A stretch of 64,000 bases of DNA from Lutraria lutraria (lineage: Eukaryota; Mollusca; Bivalvia; Venerida; Mactridae). Positions within the stretch are counted from its first letter, which is position 1; each line of letters begins with the position of its first letter. The stretch covers positions 37,922,366-37,986,365 of the forward strand of contig OZ026833.1 in the NCBI GenBank assembly GCA_964023205.1. The letters are read 5' to 3'. Of this stretch, positions 1 to 12,500 are shown piece by piece. The notes beneath the pieces were generated by a model, which saw only the letters and a list, made by a program, of their open reading frames with translations, was not told where the DNA came from and made no database searches. Position numbers and translations under genes: made by a program.

Positions 1-244
1 ATTTAAGGGCAAGCCCCTTACCCTACCTGAGAAAAAAAGTCCTGTGTTTTGGATATGGTGTTGAGCAGAAAGCCGACTTAAAAATCACTCCTGGTTAACA
101 TAATAATCACTCTTGATTTACTTAACAATCACTTCAGAGATACTTTCCAAGAGAAACTTTCCCATTCACAAGGAAGTAGCATTTTCCTTACATGGTTTGT
201 AGGATCAGAGGTGGGGATGATTTCTTTTTAATGATGTTGGTTGA

Positions 245-383
245 CATATAGGCAGTTGCTTACAGAGGTTGGGAGTCTAGTACTGGTTCTTCCCAGGAAT
301 GATGGTTAGGTGAACTGTCCGCCTTATATGACTCTGACTGTTGAAAAGGGGCGTAAAACTCGATATAAACAAACAAAAAACAT
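245..383 (+). mobile_element. SINE fragment (shared bivalve-type tail)
   Basis: The reading 'ggcagttgcttacagagg...cttcccaggaatgatggttagg...gttgaaaaggggcg' matches the reverse complement of the SINE at 32078-32313 almost end to end, followed by an A/CA-rich tail. It lies in the last visible GOLGA1 intron. Nothing else is recognisable in bases 1-398. Confidence 0.6.
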
Positions 384-398
384 CTTATAGTCACAAAC

Positions 399-591
399 CT
401 TTATTAATTTCCTGTAATTCTGTGGATTTCGATTTTGAGTTTTTTAAAGCTTTGTCTAATTTCTCTTGAGTAATTCTCACTTCCTCTTGTAATGAATGTG
501 AAAAACCATTGGCTTCTGACAACAGTTTATCTTTATGACCAACTTCATCTGTAAGTGTTGTATTGTTTTTTTCTAATTCTTGTGTTTTTAA
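399..591 (-). CDS. GOLGA1: GOLGA1 coding exon 16, last one inside the window
   Basis: Residues 526-590 (LKTQELEKNNTTLTDEVGHK and on, ending ELQEINK). 193 bases, phase 0 in, phase 1 out, acceptor TTTTCAG, donor GTTTGT. No further exon is visible in bases 1-398, so the GRIP-coding exons lie outside. Confidence 0.8.
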
Positions 592-3500
592 CTGAAAATC
601 AAAATAAGCACATCATACAATTAAACATGTTTATAGTGAAATCCGAAATACTAAAGGCCAGGCCCTAACAACACACAACATTCAAACAATAAACAATTCA
701 TAAAACCAGACAAGGCCCATGGCCATACATACAACAAAAATTGCCAAATGGAACTAAAATAAAATCATGACTTTTAAGCAGACCCATTTTAATAGCTTTG
801 TCTTATTGCAAACAGGAGAAAAATAGTATTGCATTGTACCAGCAAAATACTTAATAATCAGCATAAAGTTAAAAGGCTACAAATAATCATACAGTGAAAC
901 ATCTTTAATACAGACAAGTCCAGTCAAGGGAGAGAATGGTATAAGAAGGGTTTTCACTCTAGAAAGGTTTTCTTTTTAGACAAAATGTAAATTGTTTCAC
1001 GAATATTGAATAAAGATCATGACTGACTATTTCATCTGGATGGTGAGAACCTGATAAGTGACTTTCTACAGATTGAATCTAAAATCTGCTTCAACATACG
1101 ATATCTGTAATACAAGCCTACTTGTAGCTTTAATTCTTGTTCCTCCATTGTTTTAATTTGTCCTTCAAGTTTGGTCATCTTTTCAGTACAATTGTGCAGT
1201 TCTTTTTCTTGTTTTACCTGTTAATAAAGCGTAGCATTTTATTACTGCATGAATATCATTATACTGAAATAATAACAAACCTTTTTTTTCAAATGACCAT
1301 AGACGTTAATATGCCCAGAGAAAAAGTTAATGATGTTTCTCAATGTTCTTGCAAGTATAATTGCTAAAATACAAATGAGAACCATGGTGGTGTTTTTGTA
1401 AATCTGAACTGAAAACCTCAGGTATTTGCGTTAACTTATGAATCTAGTTTTTTTTTTATCATGCAACTGCCATGGTAACTGCCTGATAACACATGACCTG
1501 AGAACATTATGTGTTCTCAGGTCAATAGGATGCTATAGTAGCATGAGAACACTTTTTGGCTCCGCCCACTCGACTATTTAAATTAATGCGTGTATGTTTT
1601 TGTGTATTCAATTGTTGTTTTGAATATTTTTCACCAAATTTGTAATTGTTAACAAATGATTTCTTTTATGTGAAATTAAATTTTGTGATCCATTTTTCGC
1701 CCAATTGTAGTGAACTATTTATCTGCGGATGTTGACTGTTTAAAGTGTGATTTGCCGGGTGACCGTTATCATCAGACTAGCGAATTAAACGCTAAATTTT
1801 AGGTGAAATGACACTGAATTATGCTCCGAAAACTGAGTTACATGATAAATAGAAACTCGGGTCACTGTCCGATGAGAACAATGTTATCAGACTCAGCAAT
1901 ATCGTCCAGGGTGACTCGCTAAAGCTTGCCACCCTGGACGATATCACCTCGCCTGATAACATTGTTCTCACAGGACAGTGACCCGAGTTTCTCTATATCC
2001 CAAATAACTTGTTATCACGTTCAAATAACAAAGTACACAATGGTGAAGACTGGATGGGAATTAACAGTTCAACTTAGAAACCAGACAAAGACTATGTTAT
2101 CCTTTCTCTTTTTTCTTTGCTAAATCAGGTACAACTAGAACTATCACTAAAGGTGATGAATACCCCCAGATGCGGCCTTGACACAGTTATTGTTACATTT
2201 TACAGAGGGAAATATAATGCATTTTCATTTTTTTAATACCAGCAAATTGTTGCTTAGATATATCCTGACCAGTTTCTAAATATACATTATATAAAAAATA
2301 ACAAAGGGCCATAACTCATTAAAATTTACTTGGACAAAACCTATTGTGGACATGCACAACTTGGCAAACTACTTATCACTTCTAAGAAGTTTCACTGAAT
2401 TCCTGCATGTAGTTGCTGAGAAATAGTAAGGACAAAATTTACCTAATTGTATAAAACAAAGGGCCATAACTCAGTGAAAATTAATCCAAACAAAACCTGG
2501 TTATTGCATGCACAACTTGGCTTGCTTTTTATAACTTCTGTGAAGTTTCAATGAATTCCTATGAGTAGTTACTGAGATATTGTATATACACTGTATAAAA
2601 ACAACAAAGGGCCATAACTCAGTGAAAAAATTCAACCAACCAAGACAAGCTTAATGCATGCACAACTAAGCTAACTACTCATCACTTCTGAGAAGTTTTA
2701 TTGAATTCCTGGCAGTAGTCAATGAGAAATAGTCAGGACAAAATTTGCCTATTGTATATACTGTAGAAAAAAACAAAGGGCTATAACTCAGTGAAAATCA
2801 ATCCAAATGAAAATTGATTTAAGCATGCACAACTAGGCTAACTACTTATTACTTCTGTGAAGTTTCGTTGAAATCCTGTGAATAGTTGCTGAGAAATTGT
2901 TCGGACAAAATCTGCTTAATGTATATACTGTATAAAAACAACAAAGGGCTATAACTCAGTGAAAATTAATCCAATCGAAAATTGCTTTAAGCTAGCACAA
3001 CTAGGCTTACTACTGATCACTTCTGTGAAGTTTCATTGAGATCCTGTGAGTAGTTGCTGAGAAATTGTCCGGACAAAATTTGCCTATTGTATATACTGTA
3101 TAAAATCAACAAAGGGGTATAACTCAGTGATAATTAATCCGAACAAAAATTGCTTTAAGCATGCACAACTAGGCTTACTACTGATCACTTCTGTGAAGTT
3201 TCATTGAGATCCTGTGAGTAATTGCTGAGAAATTGTCCGGACAAAATTTGCCTATTGTATATACTGTATAAAAACAACAAAGGGCTATAACTCAGTGAAA
3301 ATTAATCCGAACAATAATTGCTTTAATCATGCACAACTAGGCTTACTACTGATCACTTCTGTGAAGTTTCATTGAGATCCTGTGAGTAATTGCTGAGAAA
3401 TTGTCCGGACAAATTGTGTCTACAGACGCACAGACCGACCGACCGACCGACCGGCCGACCGACCGACCGACCGTCAAGCGTGAATCCAATATAGCCCCCA

Positions 3501-6500
3501 TATATTTCATATCTGGGGGTATAATAATTCTGAAGTGCCACTGGCAAAACTTGGCCCAGAGATTATTTACCTTAAATCATATTGACAATGTATGGTGAAG
3601 ATTGAATGGAAACTTTCCATAATATATCATGTCAATTTGGGCAAATAAGAATATAGGGAACATGAACTTAAATAAAGATTCCTGTAATATACATACTATT
3701 TGGTCCTTTAATTCTGTTCTTTCCTGAGTCTTGGATAATTCAAGGCTCATCAGGTGAGTTTCTACAGAAGCTAACTTCGCTCGAAGATGTGTGTCAAGGT
3801 CAACCTTATCAAGTTTTACTTTGGACAACTCAGTTTGTAATTCTAATTTCTAAAAACAAACAGATAACTAACCTATATGACTGCATTTCATTCATTTAAC
3901 ATCACATTTCATTCTATTAACATCATATTTCAATCCATTAACATCATAATTATTTCATTCTATTAACATCACATTTCAATCCATTAACATCATAATTATT
4001 TTATTCTATTAACATCACATTTCATTCAGTTAACTTAAGATTTCAATCAAGTAACATCAGATTTCAATCAATTAACATCACATTTCATTCTATTTACTTA
4101 ACATTTTATAATATAAACATAATATCTAATTCTGTTAACAGCAAAGTTTATCAGAAAAACATCACATTTCATTGTCCTTCAAACAAATTACAATAAAAAT
4201 GTTATTGGGTAAACAATAATTTTCAACAGCTAAATAATTCAGAACAAGGCATTCAAGTAAAAACTGAAAAAGAATGACCCCAGACAAAAAGTTCGGTAAA
4301 TACCTCTTTCTTAAATAATGCTTCATTTCTGCTGATCAATTGTAAGTTGTCATGTATTTGTTTCTCAGATAACAGCAACTTTTCCTGTAACTCACCCATC
4401 TAAAAAAATACCAAATTATTACACAGTATAACCTCTCCTGAGTGGCCCTCTGTAGAGCAACAACCTCTCTATAACAATGCCTTCAAAATTTGCCTAAGCT
4501 GATATTTACTATAAATTAAACCTCTGTAGAGCAACAACCTCTATACAACGGCCAATATTTACAGCTCCCAAAGGGTGTTGTTCTCCAGAGGTTGTACTGT
4601 AAATGCTACACGTAAGTATGAAACTTAAATAAGAATGAGATTTAACCTAATGAATATGATCCTAAATAAAGACAATTTCATTTTTAGATACAATAAAACA
4701 CAGTTTTAGTGAAGTTAAATATTGGGAAGAATCATATGATGCAACTACTTTCCCCTGTATAGAAATTATTTAATTTAGCAAGGAACATCCCTGTAAAGTT
4801 TCGTTGAAATTGGCCAACTGCTTAAGAGGGAGATGTTGTTTAAAGCATCACGAAATCACAATTGCTCATGATGAGCACTTAGTGCTCTGGCGAACTAAAA
4901 ATGAATATACAAGTCATGTAAGAGCCGCGGGAAGTTACTATGGCTATATTGAACTGTACCAACAAACTAAACATGTCACATATCAGTCGTAGATGTCAGT
5001 ATCATGTTTTGTTAGCACTTACAGCTAAAATCACAGATCTACCAAATAGACACCAATAAATCCCTCTGGTGCAACATTTTACAGATTCTGAATTAGCTCC
5101 ATATTATATTCATCATAAGAGCTGTATACATCAGCAAAATACAAGTTGGTATAATATTAGATTATCATCCTAATCCTAAAAAAAAAAATCCTAAAATTTT
5201 CTGGACACAATCTATATATTGTGAATGTTTATAAAGAATTTCTGGCATAATCAAACCATGTATAGAATAATGTGTCTAATTATTTGCTGTCTTTGTTGAA
5301 GTATCTTGAATATCAATGAAGACACAATTGGATAAGATAAACCTACTTCTTTCTGCATCTTTTCTTTAACAACTTCAGAATACTTTTTGGCCTCAGCTAA
5401 CTCATCATTATCTTCAACTATCTTCATGTTAAGGTGAGAAATCTGGACAATATAATCAAGGGTTGAGATACTAGCACCTAACAGGTAACTTGGTTTACAT
5501 GTAAAGTTCTCCCCCATGAATACTTGAGGCATATACAGCAAGTGAAGTTTATCACAGGTAAGATAAAAATGATTATTCCTCAGTAAGAATACATAAGGCT
5601 TGTAATACAACCAAAGTAGACAATTAAAAGGCAAGTACTGAAGAACATAAGGATTGGCGCAAAAATGATATTAAATTGATATCAATAAACACTATAGATT
5701 TTTCTGACCATATGTCGAATTACCATTAAATATTATTTTAGAGAATAAGACACTGAACAATTCAAATGAGAAAATTTAAAGAGGTGGTGAATTAAAAATT
5801 ACAATGAATAGAAAGCTAGAATGCATCTACCTGGTCCTCTAAATGAGATATTTTCTCACTCCATGATGATTTGATCTGTGATAATTGTTCCCTAGTTTCT
5901 GTCAGTTTTCTTTCTAAACCATCTCTCTAAAAATTAAAATATTTCAAGTTAATGAACTGAATTTTATCCAAAACACTAAGTCTCCCAATTCAGATGTTAA
6001 TGATGGACTAAATAATGTGATGGTCACATTCCAATGTACACTCAAGGCTTGTTGTTGGGTAAAATAATGATAGTATACTAATAATAAAACTATGCATCAA
6101 ATATAAACAAGAGGGCCAAGTTGGCTTTATATCGCTCACCTGAGTGACATTGCAATTAGTGATGTTCAAAAACCCAATCAGTATGTTTGTGTGACCAATA
6201 TGTTCCTTGTGTGAACAACTCATGTTGTTAAAGAATAGTATTGGTGAAATGGAACATGGGAATCCGATTTCATATCATATAGAGGAATTATGATTTTACT
6301 TCATAAGGAAGTTTTTACATAATTATGGAAAACCCATAAACCCCTGGGGTGGGGCCATCTTTGACACAAGGTCCATAATTTTAACAGAATTGGTAGAGAT
6401 CTACTACATAATGTTTCAGGTCAAACATCTCAACACTAGCCTTTACAGTTTCAGAGATGAAGATTTTTTAAGCTTTTACCATAAACATATAAGGAAAACC

Positions 6501-9500
6501 CACAACCCTCAGGGGCGGGGCCAATTTTGACCACAGGGCCATGCTTTGAATAATTTTGGTGAAGTTCCACTAGGTAGTATTTCATGTCAAATGTCTTAGC
6601 TCTAACCCTAGCAGTTTTGTATAAGAAGATTTTTCTTTTTTTTCTTTCCATAACCATGGCAAAGTCACAGATTATCTGGAGCCTAACAGTCAGGGTCATT
6701 TGATGACTTTTCAGCTATGACTGTGGAGGGAGGTTCCAGGTGTAAAACAGGGTAGAATACACTGATCTCTCATAAGCTAGCTGGACAGCATGCGAATTTA
6801 GTCTTTGGAGGTACACTTACTCACAATAGTGAGTAATCAAAGACTGTAACGACTCAACCACCAAGGCATCTATTTGATGAATAGGGTTCTCACTAGGAGT
6901 CAAAAGTTGAGGGTAATAAACGACCCTCAGCTGATAATTATATACAGGGTTCACAAAATTCCAACTAATGTATTAGTAAATTTGACCCTTTAGTATAAAT
7001 CATCATGAGTCAGAAGCTATATTTAGTAAATTTCAAGAGTCAAAGTGCCATTTTAAGGGTCAAATGAGAGCCCTGGTGAAGAAATAGAATAAGTGATGGG
7101 CCTAAAAAAAAGGTGCTAAAATTTTTTTTTCTCCGGCTTCTCACATTAGAAATTTGTATAATTTTACCAACCTCTTTTTCTACAGCCATTAATCTATCAT
7201 CCCCTGATAATGTCTCATCATGTTCCCTCTGTTGTAATGACTTCACTCGATCTTCTAACTGTTCAATAAGGTCACACTTCTCTTGTAGCTGTTGACTTAA
7301 CTGAATGCATCAAATGAAGATGTTCAATACACAGTCCAACCTGTGAACACAGGCCTACTTTGGAAAAGACATAATGTGACCTTAACTGACAGACAGCCTT
7401 TATTCAGAGGTCGTTCTAAATAATCTATAATCTATGATTGTTTTTCAAAGAATGGCCTTTATTCATAGGGTGGCCTTTATTAAAAGATGGCCGCTAACAC
7501 AGGTTTTACTTTAAGCCACTACAGACATATATGAGAAAGTCACCAAGGAAGACAAAATAAGCTCTTTCTGGACAGTTCGTCTTAATTAAGAGCTTCTTAA
7601 TCTCCAACAATCTCATGATTCTGCAATCTACCATTTCAACTTAAATCATAACAGCTGGCTCCCAGCTTAGTTTAGAAATCTAAGATGTGTAATTTTAATA
7701 CATAGGATTATTCTTTAGCGCTTACCTTACTTTTCTGTAACTCAGAGTTACGTACAAGTGCCTGATGGGAATTCTCTAACTCTGTATGCTTTGCCTGCAA
7801 ACTTGAAAATGCTGACGTTTTCTGCAATAGGCAAAACAGAAAATATAATCAAAAGAAATCTTAGCAGAGGTGTAATTTGACTGCTGAATAAGGGGGAGGC
7901 AATTCATCTAGCTGATGGAACCTTGCAAAGAACAAGGTCAGCTAGTACTGGTGCAGGAACACTGATTAGGTTAAACTATCCACTGGTATATAACTGAAAT
8001 ATTGGCAAAAAACCCAAAGCTATGAAATTTGCAGTCATTCACATCAGTCAGTAAGCAAATACCAACAGAGTTTAAACTTTATGTAGTAAGGCTCTGTATA
8101 AGCAAGTCTGTGTAACAACAACAACTGTCCGAGAGAGTATGTAAAATCATAACAACTGTCAGAGGCAGCATGATTTCCTGCCTCAGAGAGCAGAACAATA
8201 GGCAAATATTGAAATGAGTCCATGATATCTATAGTAGTCTAAACAAGAGGGCCAAGATGGCCCTATCTCGCTCACATGACAATCACTGTTCACTCATTAA
8301 AATATTGTTTTGTACCGGTGACCTAGTTTTTGACCCCAGATGACCCATGTTAGAACTTGTCCTACATATAAATAAGACGAACATTCTGACAAAATTTGGT
8401 GAAGATCCAATCAAAACCATGAAAACTACAGCATAGACAAGGTTTTCCTAAGATTTGACCTCGTGACCTAGTTTTTGACCCCAGACGACCTATGTTCGAA
8501 TTTGTCTTACATATCATTAAGACAAACATTCTGACTAGGTTTGGTGAAGATATGATCAAAATTTGACATCTACAGTGTTAATAAGGTTTTCCTAAGATTT
8601 GACCTTGTGACCTGGTTTTTTACCCTAGGTGACCCATATTTGAACTTGTCCTTAATATCATTCAGACAAACAATCTGACAAGGTTTGGCCAAGATCCAAT
8701 TACAACCATGACATTTAGAGCTTTTACAAGATTTTTACCTAAGATTTGACTTGGTGACCCAGTTTTGACCCCGGCTGACCAATGTTCAACCTTGACCCAC
8801 ATATCATTCAGGCAAACATTCTGACAAGGTTTGGTGAAGATCCAATTAAAACTGTGACATCTACAGTGTTAACAAAGTTTTCCTAAGATTTGACCTGGTG
8901 ACCTAGTTATTGACCCAAGATGACCCATATTTATACTTGACCGTTATATAATTAAAACAAACGATTTGACAAAGTTTGGTGAAGATCCAATAATAACTGT
9001 GAAATCTACAGTGTTAACATGGTTTTTCATAAGATTTGACCTAGCGACCTAGTTTTTGACCGAAGATGACCCATGTTCGAACTCGTCCAAGATATTATGA
9101 AGACAAACATTCTGACAAGGTTTCATGATCATCCAATCAAAACAGTGACTTCTAGAGTGTTCACAAGGTTTTCCAGCAATTTGCCCTAGTGACCTAGTTT
9201 TTCACCGGAAATGACCCATTATCAAACTTGACCTACATATTACTAAAATAAACATTCAGGCAGTTTCATGAAGATCCAGTCAAAACAGTGATTTCTAAAT
9301 TGTTCACAAGGTTTTCCCTTATTTGGCCCTGGTGACCTAGTTTTTTACCCAAAATGGCCCAATATCGAACTCGTCCGAGATTTTGTTGATACTAACATTC
9401 TGACCCAGTTTTGCTAAAATTGAGCTAAAAATGTGGCCCCTAGTGTGGTCACAACATAAAGTTTGACGACGCACGACGCACACCGCACGACGCCGGACGG

Positions 9501-12500
9501 AGAGTGATCCTAATAGCTCACTTTGTCACTTTGTGACATGTGAGCTAAAAACAAGAAATAATATTTATTTGAAAGGATGTAGAACTTTAGTACCTCTGTA
9601 AGTTGTTTCTTACACTCAGTCATTTGTTCTTCTATGGACATTCTCTCCTTAGTAAGAACACTGATAATTTTCCCATGGTCAGCACTTTCCATTTCTAGTT
9701 TGGATCTAAAATGTGAGGAGACATCAAATGTGTGAAATTACATGTATAATGTATTATGTATCTCAAAATTACAGAACTATCAACAAAACACTCACATATT
9801 TTCTTTTAAACTTAAATAAATTCAACAATTTCACAGTTATGATCCTGACAAAGGTAAAATTTCACTACATTTGACGGAAAGTTCAAAGATGAGGTAATTC
9901 CACGCCGACTCATTGTAAAATTTGCTGTTCTTGAACTTCCTAACTTACTTTCTATTTACAAGCTTTAAATGCTATAAACCTGCCTCAAAGTAATGGAATA
10001 TGAAAGTTAACGATCATGCAACTCACTTTTCAAGCTCAGTATCTTTTAGTTTCTCTTCCATTGTTTCTAACACTCGAACTTTTGGTAAGACATCTTCAAA
10101 TTCTTTCTTACATTTTGATAATTCTTCTTCTTTAAGAATAAGCTGTAGTAATCATAAAGAAAAAACATAAACTATGATAGTCAATATCTAGTAGCTGATT
10201 AGTCAACATATTTTTCTTTTGATATATGCCATATATCAGTTATACTTACTAAAATATTTCTCAGTCTTAATTGTAAAGTTTTTTTACCATGCATTATGCT
10301 TGTGTGTTTATTGAGCCGGTGGCCATAAATTGCTAATAAATCATTGGTGTTGTATTGCATTGTCAGCCTGTGATCCAGAATACATTTAAATAAACTTTTA
10401 AATAATTGCAATACCAATACAAATCAATAAAGCTACAACAGTGTGGTGAATCACAATAACTTGTGACACAAAAACAGGGCTGAAAAACGTTTTTGTACAG
10501 GTTTGGTTGTTTCATCGGGTTTTACGCCATTTTCAACATTATTTCAGTCATATCGTGGCGGGCAGTTATCCTAACCAGCTTTCCTGGACTTCATTTAGGC
10601 CTTAACCAGTACTAACCACATTCTATCCGTAAGCTTCTGCCAAGCTACCCCACATAATTTAGAGGTGGAGAACAATTCAATATAGGATGTAATATCTTCA
10701 GTCAAATTTGTCACGGACAGTGTCAGCCTCTTAGTTAGAACCCTGATTTCGGCTTAGATCATTGTCAGAATTATCAGTACCGTATTTATATCAATATAAA
10801 ATATATCCTTTCATACTTTCATAACCTAACAATGGTGCATAAGAGCAGCAAAACTGCATTTATTAACTAACAGCACTAGATACCACAAGAACGCATATAC
10901 CTTAAATGAAATATGAATTACAATAAATTGTGATATGCTGAAGATGGTTCATTCCACCTCCAGGCCTTGGACTCTTTGAAATCACTTAAAGAATAAACAA
11001 ATCCATATATTACCATATGCTTCAGTTTTCCCATTTCTTGTGTAGTATATTGTTGCATTTCTTCCTTTTCTTCTTCTCTTTTGTAGAATTTTTCTTTCAT
11101 TCCTTCAACATCTTTTAATTTCTCTAATAATTCCAGTTTTTCCTAAAATACATCAGAGTGATAATGTTGATGTAATATGCTAATATTTTAAGTATAGCAA
11201 CAACAATTCAGTTTTTCCTTGATGTATTTACCATGCCATTAAACCAAGATCTTTATTTTAGAGAATTAATATCAGATTTGAAGGAAACTGGAGAGCAAGT
11301 TATCAGTAGTGTTTGCAGTGTAGCATAGCACGGAGTGTCAAATAGGAAATTTGTCACAGTAGTACATACTCATATGTATAAAGTATTTTACAACTATATT
11401 TGTGAATCAACTGGCATTAAAGAAATTCAAAGTAAAGTTTCCCATTTTTCTTCCCTTTTCAACAGTATTTCAGTTGATCACTGGCAGGCAGTTAGCCTAA
11501 CCAGTTACCAGGATTCTATACTTGAACTAACCTTGCTCTCCGCATGTGACTGCCTACTTCTCCCAATCAATCACTTAGATCAGCAAGAGAGGAGAAATAG
11601 TCTTACATGCATTGTTATTAACCCAATTGTCACAGAGAATAAAAGGTAAGGTTTTGTTTATTATAGTGTCACCCCTATTGAAAGGGCCAGCCAAGTTGGC
11701 TTATGAGACACCTATCTTATGTTCGCACAGAATCCCTTCTCCTTTTTGCCGGGTGTCTGGCTGAGATGGGCCTACGGTAACCATTATTTAACTAGCTGGC
11801 GGCTCACCAACCGACCGCATCAGTTATAACCGAGTCTTCACTGGGGTTCGAACCTTCGATCTCCCGTTCCGAAGGCGGACACCCTAACCACTCGGCCACG
11901 GTTGCGGTATAGAATATGTGCTGGCCTAGGTTTCAAAATCATTTGACAATGTCATTTAACACAGCATGGCCAAGAAGCACATAAAGATTGACATGTTAAA
12001 TTAAATTGGACTGATGGATCTGGTCCGACATAAAGCATTATACAGTATCACATAAATAATGCACCTTTTCTTTCTGTTCAAGGGCTTCTTTATGACTATC
12101 TGAAATTTTGACTCTACTGACTTGGTATTGTTCATTCAATTCTTGAGTTCTCTTAGCAAGACCTGAAACAAGTAAACACAAATGTTTTCATACTAAATCA
12201 CAAGAATATTTTTTTTATTAACTACAATGCCAGTGTTTTTCTCTCTTCATTGGGAAGAGGCCTTAGCCTGTTGATTTTGGGAAGGAGTATTGCTAAAATT
12301 GCTGATTTGGGAAATAAAAAAGCTGGCATAAGTTTGAATTTTTGGGAAAACGGTATGATTTTAACAAAATTTTCAATTGGGAAGAGGCCTTCAATAGGCC
12401 TCTGTTATAGAAGGTTAAAAATCACTGAATGCTGTTGAAAAAGAGCCTAAAATATCTACATAAAAACATAGCTATAGAATTTCATCATATTTTAAAGACT

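Noticed and set aside
5251..5634. 127-codon minus-strand frame
   Set aside because: Only 5347-5442 is a golgin-97 exon; the flanking residues come from intron sequence beyond good splice signals.
11800..11908. Possible tRNA-Ser gene on the minus strand
   Set aside because: Box A and B are good, but a long conserved non-tRNA body follows, a second copy exists at 43254, and the acceptor stem does not pair: it is a SINE.
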